DNA of 64,000 nucleotides, taken from NCBI GenBank assembly GCA_039105265.1, contig JAPFFF010000004.1:930001-994000 (forward strand). Direction: 5' to 3'. Shown here piece after piece: positions 1-11,253 of this stretch. A program made the translations under genes and the position numbers. How positions within the stretch are numbered: the first letter of the stretch is position 1; each line of letters begins with the position of its first letter. This DNA is from Tritrichomonas musculus. Taxonomy: Eukaryota > Parabasalia > Tritrichomonadida > Tritrichomonadidae. The notes beneath the pieces are model-generated. The model was not told the origin of the DNA. It searched no databases and saw nothing but the letters and a program-made list of their open reading frames with translations.

Positions 1-366
1 GAAAAGAGTGCAGAGAGTGTTATTAAAAAATATGCCGAATATGAATTGCCAGAAAATGGATCAACGTTTTCAGATTACGCCAGATATTATTTAGCTAAAG
101 GAATCCAACTATTTTATCGCTACAAGATTCAAATTTATACAGTTATATTTGTTATTGTAGTTCAGATAATCTTATTCATGGTAATCGGATGCATTCAATC
201 ATTATGTTCTAAAGGAAAGAATCAACAAAAAATTGATACAAAAACTGAACAAAGCAAGCGAAAGAAGGATGATGATTTTCATTCAACATCTGAGAAAAAT
301 GGTAAAGATGATGAAGCAGGTGAAGAAGAAGAAGAAAATAAAGAACAAAAAGAAGAAACAAAATAA
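1..366 (+). CDS. 3' end of a single-pass membrane protein gene (cut by window edge)
   Basis: The frame is open from base 1 and ends at TAA 364-366, so only the last 121 residues are present. The visible part has a short polar stretch, one strongly hydrophobic segment (around IYTVIFVIVVQIILFMVIGC), then a lysine-rich and finally glutamate-rich tail. That is the usual shape of a type I membrane protein with a charged cytoplasmic tail. The family cannot be named because the ectodomain lies outside the window. No start codon is assigned, since the frame stays open upstream of every candidate. Confidence 0.7.
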   Translation, partial: EKSAESVIKKYAEYELPENGSTFSDYARYYLAKGIQLFYRYKIQIYTVIFVIVVQIILFMVIGCIQSLCSKGKNQQKIDTKTEQSKRKKDDDFHSTSEKNGKDDEAGEEEEENKEQKEETK

Positions 367-1046
367 CCTGACCAATAAAACATCATCTAGTTTTTAGTTT
401 TTTATCTTACCTTATCTTATCTATATATATAAACATACTTTTTTTTCTGAATCAAATATTAATTTAAAAATCTTAATATTCAGAATGGAATAGGTAGCAA
501 TATTTGTATATATTTGAAAAATATCAAAAAAAATTATTTAACATATCATCTTTCTAAAAAAAAGTAAAAATCCAACATTTAAGTAAATACAAATCAACAT
601 TTCTACGCATTTTCAGAAAGATGATTATAAAAAAGTTCATTAAAAAAGAAAAAGTGGAAATTATTAATTATTAACAATATATTGAGATTGTGAAAGTTTC
701 CAATAACGACCAAATTTTAAAATATAATTAAATATAAAAGAGTGTATATTATATTTACTATTTTATTCGGCTTAAATTGTTTACAAACCAATGTTTTTAT
801 ATATAGATTTCTGTATTTTTAATCTAAACATAAGGTTAGGTGCTTTTGATTTTAAGGGTGAAGTCCATATCTGAATTTCCCTCAATTTTTACAACAAAAT
901 TATCTTAATAAATAATTTTTATATTTTATATTTTTCAATACATATATATATATTTATATTATTATTATATATTACAGTATGACTTTATGGTAAACAGACC
1001 ACTCAATTAGGTTTTATCTTATGTAATTGACACATCACATGGTAAC
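367..1046. other. AT-rich spacer
   Basis: No coding potential is seen. The stretch is AT-rich with short TA runs near 940-970. A 16-base block at 975-990 (CAGTATGACTTTATGG), preceded by TA, recurs in reverse orientation at 8777-8792 followed by TA; see findings. Confidence 0.5.
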
Positions 1047-1547
1047 CAGGGATGTGAAAAGGGCTGCCCGGGCAAGCTCGGGCAGAATGTCACTTTTTTG
1101 CCCGAGCAAAATTTACGGGCAGAAGATTTGCCCGAACTTTCTTTTTTTTTTAAGTCACATTTCATTTGCCCGGGCAGAAAAGTGACATTCCCCGTCTTTG
1201 CTCTTAGAAAATATAAGAATATTAAACTATTATTATTAAAATAAATTATTATAAATGCTTAAAAATTAAAAAAAATATGAATATTAAAAATTTAAATGAA
1301 AATGTAATTTTTAATAAAATATCAATCAAAAAAACAATAGTATTATCTTATTTTCAAATAACATTTCATTGTCACTTTTAATCTCGGGCAATTTCCCGAG
1401 CAAAATTCACGGGCAAAGACGGGCAATGTCACTTTTTTTAAGAACGGCAAGACGGGCACGGGCAAGTACGGGCAAACACGGGCACGGGCACAGCCCGTGG
1501 CCCGTCATTTTTACGGGCAATTTGCCCGTGCCCGTCCATCATCCCTG
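1047..1547. mobile_element. Non-autonomous hAT-type element (MITE), GC-rich
   Basis: The ends are CAGGGATG and CATCCCTG, and the element is flanked by a perfect 8-bp duplication ATGGTAAC (1039-1046 and 1548-1555). CAGGG termini with 8-bp duplications are the hallmark of the hAT superfamily. It has no coding capacity. Both ends carry many copies of a CGGGCAA-like motif in both orientations, which makes it a GC island in AT-rich DNA. The perfect duplication suggests a fairly recent insertion. Confidence 0.85.
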
Positions 1548-1812
1548 ATGGTAACTATATGAATTATGGTAACTATTTTTATTCATACATTTTTTTTCAT
1601 ATTTAAATATAATATTTTAATAATGTATATAATTATATATATATGATTAAAAGTCATATAATATCCATTCATTTTCAAGATATTCAACATATTTATAATT
1701 GAATACTTTACAAAAAAAAAAAAAAAAGAATACTAATAAAAATTACAATAAAATGTTAATTTTTTAGAATATATATTTATATAAAAATAATAATAATGTT
1801 TATTTTAAAATT

Positions 1813-3761
1813 TCAATTGTTTATTAAATGTTCATTTAATTCTTCTTCTTCTTGTTCAATCATTTCTTCCTCTTCTTCTTGTTCAATCATTTCTTCTTCT
1901 TGTTCAATTATTTCTTCCTCTTCATCATTATCATTAATTAATTTATTAATTAATTCAATATCATTTTTTAAGTTTGAATCATCATATTCTTCATAAAATT
2001 CTTCATTTTCTGCTATTGTGTTTTCATGATTTGTTTCTTTTTTTATTTCAACAGAGTTCGTAATTTCCCTAGATATAATTTTCCTACCATAATGGAAGTG
2101 CTTATTGGTACAAGAAATTCTGAGAGAACCAGCTGCAATTGTTTCAATGAAAGAACAAAAACATGGAATAAAAAGATCAGGAAATTCAGTATAATTTCCA
2201 TACACACTCATTTTTTCTAGTCTATTGATGATGTTTTCTGTTTTATCCTCATAAATTAACTCTAATGAATGAATATCTGGGTTATAATGCGTCCCTCCAA
2301 CTGAATATCTAGTCCTTCCAGATACAACTCCCCTTGTTTATCAAGTATTTCAAGGATAATGTTACTTCTTATTATACAATTTATTGTATTATCAATTGTG
2401 TCCACACTTCCTGTCATTCCCCGTATAAGAGCATGGAAATGCTCTTGTAGCATCGTTCCTAAATTAGAAAACTTGAAAATTCCTTCTGATTCACTGAATT
2501 CATTCCATGACAAAGAGATAGCAGTAAATGCTCTTTTTATTGCAATTGCTGGCATTATTTCGGTTGAATCTTGACTTTTTTGTTGAATTTCATGGAATCG
2601 TTTAAAACCGAACAAGCCGCATTCTAACAAAAATAATCTTGTTAATTTTCCAATTTTACTATTATTAAACGATTCATTCCAACAACAGGCCGGGAAAAGG
2701 TAAAAAGCTAAATTATAATTCCCGCATTTAAAGACTTCCAAAAAAATTTGAAAATTGAAAATTTCTATAGGAAAAACATCTTGAAGTTTCGATAATGAAG
2801 ATCGATCAGCAATTGGCGCAGTTCTATTTAGTATATCTTGCAAGCAAGATGTGTTTACAACAATATTTTTCATATTTATTTGCGAGAATATAATTTGCGT
2901 CCGCCTGTTTTTAAGAAAATGAATTAAATCAGCTATGATTAAGCACTCGCCTTTCTGTGAATATAAAAATATTAGCTTTCCAATAATTTTAGTGTAACCT
3001 TCTATTCCATGTGCTTTAAAATAATCAAACCATAATTTAAACTCACTTTCATATTCAGGAAAGTATCCAGTGTCTCCATCGGTTGATAAATACTTCAGAT
3101 TTATGCAAAGAGAATTTGCCATGATTTTTTTTGTTATTTCTTTAATTAATTGGATAAAGTCTGAATTTGCTTTACCATTTTGATGTTTAACAACTTTAAT
3201 TGGAAAAGGCTTGTGACAGTTATCGAGAGGAATTAGATAAAAAATAAATAAACTTTTGAAGAAATTATTACTTTTCTTATATAATGATACTTCTATAGCA
3301 TCAATGCTTAAGAGACAATTAACTTTTTTGTTTGCTTGAGGAGAAACATATTTTCTTAAAATTAAATTGATTACTATATTTACATCTCCATTTATCATAG
3401 ATTTTTTAATTGATTTAAATTGTTTATCTTTTCTTATTTTAAGACTCCTAACTGTAGGAATTGGAATGATTCGTCTTATGTTTTCATATGGTTTTGGACC
3501 ATATTTAATGCAATAACAAAAATCTACAACATCTTTGTAATATCTATATCTGCATGGATGACGTGTTAGATTTTTATTTATGTTTTCCAGGAAAAGATCT
3601 AGTAAATATTTTTCTTTTGTTGGAACGGTTATAATTTCGTGATTGCACATAACATTATTAGTTTTTTGATTATTAGTTAAAAGCATACTTGCTTTTGCAT
3701 TTTGCAAATTTTGAGCTTTAAGTAATCTTTGATTTGCTTTGTTCTGCCTTTGAATATTCAT
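1813..3761 (-). pseudogene. Transposase-like gene (P-element/THAP9-type RNase H fold suspected), frameshifted
   Basis: A 499-codon frame (3761-2262) continues, after a one-base shift near 2285-2295, in the frame that ends at 1813, so this is most likely one gene of about 640 codons with one frameshift. Visible motifs are an early aspartate in a hydrophobic strand (LLSIDAIEVS), TDGDTGYFPEY, IADLIHFLKNRRTQII, which resembles the D-P-x-H-x-x-K-N-x-R block of P-element transposases, and QEHFHALIRGMTGS near the C-terminus, which resembles their E-N/H-F-F-x-x-I-R block. The C-terminus is a run of EEE-MIEQ repeats. The ATG (3761-3759) overlaps the stop of the upstream ankyrin gene by four bases. A plain unknown nuclease-fold protein is the alternative. 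Family confidence is low; coding origin is confident. Confidence 0.5.
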
Positions 3762-5821
3762 CCTTTTTGTTCCAATGGATCAGAATCGTATTTATATTCA
3801 AAATCAGAATTATAATTCACAATAATTAGCTTATAATCGTTTTCAGTATACATGTATTTTTCTACTACTATCTCGCCATCTACGTCTAAGAAAGATAATG
3901 ATGTATTACATCCTGAGCTTTTATTATTGTTGCTACTTGACCAACAAAAAGTGTTATCGCCTTGCTGACAGCATAATTGGTTTCCTTGGTTTTCAACTCC
4001 TTGCTCTGTAGTCACATCCTTTTTTCTGCCAATAATATCAGTATATGTTTTACTCTTGATCATCAAAAATTGTAATAAAGGCGACTTTTGCTCATGTAAA
4101 GTTTGAAGTAAATCAACTTCTATTTCGCATTTTTTTGCTAATAAAAACGAAAGTACTTGAGTGTCTTTTAGGAAGCAGGCTTCACGTATATAATGCTTAC
4201 CATTTATATCATAATTAATATTAAATATTTTGTCCAAATATTTAATTAAATTTATATTTCCTAAAGACTTAAAAAACAAGTCATTTATATCAGATTTATC
4301 TAAATATTTCCCTAGATTATGATTAATATAGTATTTTACAACTTCAAGTTTATTATTTAATACTGCATTTTGAAGATGATTTTTTAATTTTTCTGTGCCT
4401 TCCTCAAAAAACGAATTTTTCTAGAAAATAAACTTTATAATATCTAAGTGACCTTTTTCTGTGGCTTCAGCCAATAATGAATGATCATGTAAAATTTCAT
4501 TCATATTATGCTTGAAAAGAATTTTTAGGCAAGATAAAGAGCCATTTTGACAACAAGAATGGCATGCTGCTAGAATAAATTCATTGATATTTATTTCTTG
4601 TTGTCTTGGCAAATAAATTTTAACAAGCAAAAAAGAGACTACGTTATCTCTGTCATTTTCGCATGCCAAGCACAAAGGATTTATGTTTTCACACTTACTA
4701 TAACAATAAGAAGGAATTTTAATATTTGAATCATTCTGATAAATAAAACTAATGATTTCAAGATTACCATATTGGCACGCTAAATGAAAAGGTGATAAAA
4801 TTGCTGAATCTGAAAACATATCTGCTCCTTTACACCATAAAAACCGAAAGGCTTCAGTTGTACCTGATTTTGCAGAATAGTGCATTGGACCATAACCGCC
4901 AATATCATATTTTTGAGTTATGTTAAAACCAAACTTTTCGAGTTGATAAATAATTGCCATACATCCTCCTGCAACAGCAAAATGAATCAGAGAACGCCCT
5001 TTATCATCTGTTCTGTTGATTTCTGTTGATAAAAAACATCTTTGTATACTATTATATAGCAGAAAAAAACAATTTCTAGCGTTGAATAAAGAGCATAAGC
5101 ATAGTAAAGTTGGATTATCTTTAATTATAGCTGGAATTTTATATTTCGTCATTGAAAATCTATGATTAATATTTAAGCTGTCATTAGATAATTGCGATAG
5201 AAGCGAATTAAAAGAATTTTCATCATCATCAATTATTGAATCAATTATTTTTGCATTATATAACTCAGTTTGATCATAAAACATCATATATGTATTAATT
5301 GATAGAACATTAATTAGGTTGTATGGTATTTCATATAAACTCCAGCCAATAATGCAATTTGGATATAGTAATTTAACACTATTCATAAAACTAAGAAAAT
5401 TGCTAAGAAAAGGAATATCGTTGATTTTAAAATTAACTATTTGTCCTATTCTTTTAGAAATTGTAGATAGTGATGGAATTGTATTTAATTTTTGGAAAAT
5501 TTTTTGTAAATAAGCCAGATTTGCAAATATAAAAATTTTATTTGAATCAATTTTAAAAATTATCGCACCAGCTGCAATATTTCTTCTAAAATTAATTAAA
5601 TGTGAATTTGAATTTTTAATAAAATCGTTGACCTTAGATAAAAAAATTTCTCAATGTTTAGTCCTCGCTTTTCCCTTTAAAATTTCACCTTCGTTGAATA
5701 ATTGATAAATATCTTTTACTAATTGGTTATATGAAAGCAAATCGTTGGGGTCGGTTAAAAGATTTTGTAATGGAAGATCTATTTGTTGGTTGCTAGATGC
5801 TATTTGATTTGAATCTTGCAT
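3758..5821 (-). pseudogene. Trichomonad-type ankyrin-repeat protein, two in-frame stops
   Basis: From ATG 5821-5819 one frame runs to TGA 3760-3758, about 687 codons, interrupted by TGA at 5653-5651 and TAG at 4423-4421. The sequence between the stops stays protein-like without frame change, so this is a recently disabled gene. Residues from about 220 on contain ankyrin helices (GRSLIHFAVAGG, GYGPMHYSAKSG, SPFHLACQYGN). The N-terminal part resembles the DUF3447-associated leader common in Trichomonas ankyrin proteins. The C-terminal 100 residues are low in ankyrin signal and Ser/Asn-rich. Read-through is possible but TGA is used as a true stop by the RING gene at 20696. It is directly followed by, and overlaps, the transposase-like gene. 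Confidence 0.7.
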
Positions 5822-5879
5822 TTAGAATAAACAAAATAATGGAAAAATTAAAAAAAAACTTTAAAAAAACTTTAAAATA

Positions 5880-5990
5880 TATAGTATTCAAAAAGTGAAC
5901 TGGAAATGCTTCAAAAAGTGAATTGGAAACGCTTTAAAAAGTGAATTGTAAATTTATAATAAACGAACAGAAAATGGTTCAAAAAGTTGC
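5880..5990. repeat. Short tandem repeat, about 24-bp unit, about 3-4 copies
   Basis: Units of the form TTCAAAAAGTGAAYTGGAAA repeat three times and a fourth weaker TTCAAAAAGT follows. The array sits about 60 bases upstream of the ankyrin gene ATG. The same TTCAAAAAGT core occurs many times in the inverted repeats of the integrase element at 40303-43392. Confidence 0.6.
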
Positions 5991-7014
5991 TAGTTTCTTT
6001 CAATTAATAATATGAAATTATATTGTTAATTATTGGAAATAGTATAATTTATAAATATATATATATTATTAATATGAAACAAAAAATATGAAATATATGT
6101 TAATTAAAAAACTGTAGAGTAAATATTGTAAAAAATTTATTTCCTTTTATTTTTGAACAAAAATACAAATATTTCAATTATAAAGAAAGAAAATACAATT
6201 TCATTAATGCTAAGATATAGCTATTCAGATATATTATTAAATTATAAAGGCAATATTGCAATTATTTTCATTATATTAATTTTTTACATCTATTGAATGT
6301 ATATTTTCAACTCGGAGCCTACCAAATCTTGAAATGCATACTCCATATATTTTACATAGTATGTTTATAAATATTAACATATATTAATTTGAGCATGAAT
6401 CATCCAATATTCATAGATTTTTTCCTTTAAAAAAATTGAATGAAAAAGAGTTTCCATACCTTTTTAAAATTATAAATCTATAAGGGCAAATTTTAATCAA
6501 AAAGACTAATTTTTTTTCTATTATAATTTGATGAAAAATATAACAGTTTTCTTATTAATTTTTATTTTCTTCATACGATTAAAATCATCTGAATTTTTTT
6601 GTAAAAAAAAATTAATTAAAAGTTATCGTTAAAATTTTTCTAAATACAAATATTTTTAATAAGGTCAATTTTTTGAATTAATATATGGTGAAAAAATGAT
6701 CGTTTATGGTAAAAACCGTCAATTTTTTTCCATACCGCCTTTGATTGACCAAAGAAAAAGGTCAAATTAATTTGAATTGTTAAAGGAAAAATCGACGGTT
6801 TTTCCCACACCGCATTTGAATTGACCTTACTCTTGGTCAATAATGTATGTTCTATAAACTTTTGATTTTATGGAAATGGTCAAATAATTGACCACTTTAT
6901 ACAGAAGAAACTCTTATTAGCAATTTAGTTTAAGTAAAAATCGGCTCTTTAATTAACATAGAAAAAGATTATATAAAACCAAAATTTGACGAGTTTTTGT
7001 TCGAAGATCCTTTT
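5991..7014. other. Non-coding stretch with GGTCAA inverted motifs
   Basis: No gene is seen. Between about 6660 and 6890 the motif GGTCAA and its reverse complement occur several times with repeated CCGTCAATTTTT/GACGGTTTTT blocks, which looks like the remains of a small inverted-repeat element, but no clean ends or target duplication were found. Confidence 0.4.
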
Positions 7015-7193
7015 CAATTAGGATTCACAAAATATTCTTGTTATATAATCCATATGTATTTTGGCACAAAGCTTATTGTTTTGATCGAACTTGGGAATTT
7101 TTCTCTGAATTAGCATTACGCTATTCCTTTGTCTTTGCAACTGAAGCTCTTGTGGAAAGAATATTATCAATTAAGGGAGCAGTCTCATTTTGA
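7015..7193 (+). pseudogene. hAT transposase C-terminal (dimerisation) fragment
   Basis: The frame ending at TGA 7191-7193 reads NPYVFWHKAYCFDRTW, then LALRYSFVFATEALVERILS. This matches the general pattern of the hAT C-terminal dimerisation domain: tryptophan, then a leucine-rich helix, then A-T-E/S-x-x-x-E-R-x-x-S. Only about 60 codons are recognisable; upstream, other frames look protein-like in pieces (LFEDPFQLGFTKYS), so the rest has been lost to deletion and frameshift. It overlaps the left arm of an inverted repeat. Confidence 0.6.
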
Positions 7194-7348
7194 ATTTTTA
7201 TAACTTTTTCACAATTTTTGAATAGGAAATAAATTGAATTTTTTTCAATCAATAAAATAGACATATACACATTTTATATATTATTAGTTTTCATATACAT
7301 CAAAGAATATATATATAAAGGCAAATCATAGAATTCATTAGACATGAT
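7171..7348. repeat. Left arm of a ~175-bp inverted repeat
   Basis: This arm is nearly matched in reverse at 7744-7922. It starts inside the hAT transposase remnant (TTAAGGGAGCAGTCTCATTT) and includes the downstream poly-TA stretch. The spacer of about 395 bases has no coding sequence. Confidence 0.75.
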
Positions 7349-7743
7349 GAATATTCTCTCAATTTTTTGACACCAGTAATTTTGAATAATTTTATTTTAA
7401 AAGCATCTCAATGAAAAATCAATAATTTACATAAATGCTTTCTCAACTTTTTTTAATTATATTTATATTATATATAAATATAATATAAAAATATAAAAAC
7501 CTATCATGCATTTAAGGTAAATCGAAAGAATTACATCGTAATTGAGCGTTTTTATGGTATGGTTTTTGTGATTTATGCAAATTACATCATAGAGATAACT
7601 AAAAGTAATACAGTTTAAATACATTAGTAGATAAACATTCTATAAGTTGAGAAAATGTTTACTCATTTTATTGTTTATTTAAAAAGATATGTCTAAAATA
7701 ATAATCATCAAAATTATTGATACCAAAAAATTAAAGGAATATT

Positions 7744-7922
7744 TATCATGTCTAATGAATTCTATGATTTGCCTTTATATATATATTCTCTGATTTTTAT
7801 GAAAACTAATAATATATAAAATGTGTATATGTCTATTTTATTGATTGAAAAAAATTCAATTTATTTCCTATTCAAAAATTGTGAAAAAGTTATAAAAATT
7901 CAAAATGAGACTGCTCCCTTAA
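7744..7922. repeat. Right arm of a ~175-bp inverted repeat
   Basis: Reverse-complement partner of 7171-7348 with only a few differences. Outside the arm, the sequence read on the minus strand does not continue the hAT frame seen on the left, so the match ends close to the last dozen codons of that relic. Confidence 0.75.
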
Positions 7923-9118
7923 GAAATATATTCAAAGTAATCACATGGCAAACATTTCGCTTCCTCTCCTCAATGCACAATTACAATTACACGAACAAAT
8001 TAATAAATAAACAAAAAGATTTTTTTAATTTTGTTTCAGATTTATTTAATTATTTATTTTCATTATGCTTTTGAATGATTTTTAAATCAGAAGATGTAGA
8101 CTATTTTATTCAGATATATTTAACCAAAAAAAATGCATAAAAAGTATTTTTTTGACTAAGATACATTTGCTTTTAAATGAAAAAAGCTTCATATTTTGAA
8201 ATAATTTTAATCGTACCAAACTTTTTGAAAGTGTATGATCATTCAAAAAAAAACAATCAAAAAACTATTAAAATAGAGTAGATAGAAGATTTTTAATACC
8301 ATTTTTATAACCTGATGAATTACATAATGCTGTTAAAAAAGTTAATAAAGCTTTATTATTAAGAACCAAAATCCGGTAATGCATTTACTGAAGGAAATGG
8401 ATGTGAGAAAGAAAGTTGAAGCTATGCAAATGACTTCTTTAAGTTTAACTGCTGTTTATATCCTAATTTTTAAATTAAATAATTAATTGGAAGCTTATTA
8501 TAATCAACTTTGATAACATTAGCAATCGTTTTGCAAAATAAAAAAATTTCTACAATTAAGTGAAAACTAAATGATCATTAACCATAAGAGTAAAAATGAG
8601 GATTTGGTGATTAAAAAAATATAGTTAGCCAAGTAGGAGCCTTTTCACACCAAAAAAAAATAAAAAGATATTCTACCGTTATATTTCTTTTAAAAAGTTT
8701 GATTTTATAAACGTACACATTCATCAAATATGGTTATATATATATTTTTGCTTATGGGAATGTTTTCTACTCATTTCCATAAAGTCATACTGTATTATAT
8801 ATTATATATAAATATATTTCTTTTATTACGAAACTATTTGATAAAAAATAAGAGATTAAGTATGTCTTTTTCAGCTTTGTTTGAAAATTAGAATTATATT
8901 CAATTGCTCTGAATATCTTTTGAATAAAAATATCATGGTAAATATCATAGTTATAATTATTTAAATTTATGTTTTATTTATATATAAATAAATTATATAC
9001 TAAATAGATTAAGATATATTTATCCAAAATTTGTTTAAAAAATACATTTTTTTAAAAAAATGTATTTATCTAGTTTTTAAAGGCCTAAATAAAAAATCGG
9101 CTCTTATAAAATTCTTAC

Positions 9119-9123
<5 letters not shown>
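7923..9123. other. AT-rich non-coding stretch
   Basis: No supported gene. Around 8380-8485 a short plus-strand frame looks weakly protein-like (MDVRKKVEAMQMTSLS) but has no context. The block CCATAAAGTCATACTG at 8777-8792 followed by TA mirrors 975-990. Confidence 0.4.

Positions 9124-9156
<33 letters not shown>
9124..9156. repeat. (TA)n microsatellite
   Basis: About 16 uninterrupted TA units just outside the left edge of the Polinton fossil. Confidence 0.9.
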
Positions 9157-9159
<3 letters not shown>

Positions 9160-9238
9160 TTAACTCCAATTTTATAAATTCAGATAGTTATTTCAACTTT
9201 TTATATATTTTTTGAATGTATTACTACGTGAAATTATT

Positions 9239-10909
9239 TCATATTTCATTTTTTCTGTTATCATCTGAGCAAATCCACATTTCTGGTTGAGGAGGATGAG
9301 TATTAGTGTCAACAGTTCCGTCATCAGCAACTTCAGGATTAAAGTAAGTATCAAAATTACCTTTACACATTGGACTACCTCTGAATGTAATTGTAATTGA
9401 TTGAGAGCCAGTATCGATTCCATCAAACACATAACCAGAATTACCTCGTTCAAGTTGAAAGTTAATGCCAAAGCTAGTATTATCAGCAGCGGAACTACTT
9501 TTATATCTCGCACCACCATTTTCAGGACTTTTGTTAAGCGGTAATGAGATTGATCTAACGAATTCATCAGTAGCCTCAATATATCCATCTAATTCATTTG
9601 CAATTAATTGATATTGAATGAATCGTCCATCAAATGTTGTATCAAATGCCGTATCTGGGTATAGCTTTTTATCGACAGTTAATTGACATTTTTCATATAC
9701 GATGTTCTGAAATACTGTACAATCTTTAAGATTACGAGGGAACATCATTGTAATATTAGTTGCATTTCTTAATGGAACAGATTTAGATACTTCAAGACCA
9801 TTAGCAGTTGGTAATCCTTTAAATATTTCACGAGTTAATTCTTGAGCTGGTACAATAATTGGTTCTTTAAGTGTTTCCATTAATCCCAAAACAACTTCAT
9901 GCTTAACACCAAATTCTGCGCAATTAGTTCTAGCAATTCGAATGAATCCATTACTGGCTAATTGAAGTATATTTTGTTTGATATGCCATAAATTAATCTT
10001 CTTATCAACAACACTAACTCCAGTAAATGTAGTAATAGCATCTCCACCATCTTCTTCATCATCTTTTTCTTCAATTTTGGTAACAATTTTGGCTGGACGA
10101 TTGATTTGAGTAAAGTGAGTAGTAATTGGACAAATAGTTGGTGAGTAATAGAGTGCATTAACTTCATAATCCATGAATCTTAAAACTTCGGCAACTGGAT
10201 CAACTTGGCACCAAACTAATGCTTCCAATGATGTTCGTATTTCTTCTTCAACTTCACCTAAAATTCGATATGGATATAAACGCCATGCTTGTAATGCTAA
10301 TTGATCTGTGAATGGTATAACTAATTCCATTTGAACTGGTACAATAGCGTTATCTGCAAATTGTCTCATTGGAATGTAAACACCACATACACCTGGTAAG
10401 TATTTAGAGACTTTCTCCCATAATGAATGAGCTTTTGGTGATGCAATTTTGACTTCTCTAGCACGGATAGCATTGTATGCAAATGATTCACGAATTAATT
10501 GATCTTGACGATATGTTTCAACAAGTTTGCCATCAAACCAAAATCTACAGTCTTCAATGATTTCAACAGCATCTTTGAATCCAATGAATATACGATTGAG
10601 TCCTTCAGTGTCTAAATCAAATGCATTAGCATAAATGGGATCCTGAAATTTAACTGTAAAATCGATCTTCATTGTTATGAATCCTTTTTCGATTTTACTA
10701 ATTGCATGGCCTGAATGAGTTAATTTCATGCGAGTTTTTGTACCTATTGGCATTGGAGCATCTTTGTTTTGAAATTCTTCTGTAACGAATGAGAAAGTAT
10801 TATCACCACCATTTTTCTGTACTAAATTACGTAATGTATCGTTAAAGAAATCGAGAACATCACCTTCATCATTACCTGTATTCTTAAATTGAGCGTTTTG
10901 ATACGGCAT
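9239..10909 (-). CDS. Polinton major capsid protein (double jelly-roll type), fossil part
   Basis: 556 residues. The length, the alternation of beta-strand-like segments with polar loops, an acidic loop (KIEEKDDEEDGGD) in the middle and the neighbours (packaging ATPase, small amphipathic protein) fit the double-jelly-roll capsid protein of trichomonad Polintons. In the family it forms the trimeric capsomer. The frame looks whole. It is divergent from the small gene starting at 10951, with only 41 bases between the two ATGs. Assigned by overall pattern, not by a diagnostic motif. Confidence 0.7.
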   Translation of the reverse strand: MPYQNAQFKNTGNDEGDVLDFFNDTLRNLVQKNGGDNTFSFVTEEFQNKDAPMPIGTKTRMKLTHSGHAISKIEKGFITMKIDFTVKFQDPIYANAFDLDTEGLNRIFIGFKDAVEIIEDCRFWFDGKLVETYRQDQLIRESFAYNAIRAREVKIASPKAHSLWEKVSKYLPGVCGVYIPMRQFADNAIVPVQMELVIPFTDQLALQAWRLYPYRILGEVEEEIRTSLEALVWCQVDPVAEVLRFMDYEVNALYYSPTICPITTHFTQINRPAKIVTKIEEKDDEEDGGDAITTFTGVSVVDKKINLWHIKQNILQLASNGFIRIARTNCAEFGVKHEVVLGLMETLKEPIIVPAQELTREIFKGLPTANGLEVSKSVPLRNATNITMMFPRNLKDCTVFQNIVYEKCQLTVDKKLYPDTAFDTTFDGRFIQYQLIANELDGYIEATDEFVRSISLPLNKSPENGGARYKSSSAADNTSFGINFQLERGNSGYVFDGIDTGSQSITITFRGSPMCKGNFDTYFNPEVADDGTVDTNTHPPQPEMWICSDDNRKNEI

Positions 10910-10950
10910 TTGCGAGTGAGTAAAAATATGAATGAACGATTAAATTTTTT

Positions 10951-11253
10951 ATGCAAAACCAAATGGCTTTTGGTAGCTGGTTTAAGAAATTAGGTGAGAA
11001 AATTAAGAATGGCTTTAGGAAAGTGTTACCGATTGCACGAAAGGTTGGTCAAGTAGCTCAAACAGTTGTTGCGCCTGCATTAGGAGCAGTTGGTTCTGTA
11101 ATTGGTGGTGATAAGGGTAAAGTTCTAAATCAATGGGGTAATGTAGTTAATCAAGCTGGTGGACAAATCAGTAAATATTCAAATATGGTTAATGCTAAAG
11201 TTGAGGATCCGAGATATAAACCCGGTATGTTTAATGTACCTTTATTGAAGTAG
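10951..11253 (+). CDS. Small amphipathic/glycine-rich Polinton protein
   Basis: 100 residues. The N-terminus (FGSWFKKLGEKIKNGFRKVL) predicts an amphipathic, positively charged helix. It is followed by an alanine/glycine/valine-rich hydrophobic segment (VAPALGAVGSVIGG) and a polar tail. Small proteins of this shape in capsid-bearing elements are often compared to membrane-active minor capsid proteins such as adenovirus pVI; that role is inference here. Divergent from the capsid gene. Confidence 0.55.
   Translation: MQNQMAFGSWFKKLGEKIKNGFRKVLPIARKVGQVAQTVVAPALGAVGSVIGGDKGKVLNQWGNVVNQAGGQISKYSNMVNAKVEDPRYKPGMFNVPLLK

Noticed and set aside
3758-5821. Stop-codon reassignment to explain the in-frame TGA and TAG of the ankyrin gene
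   Set aside because: Intact genes here end in TGA or TAA in the normal way, and the neighbouring gene is also frameshifted, so decay is simpler.
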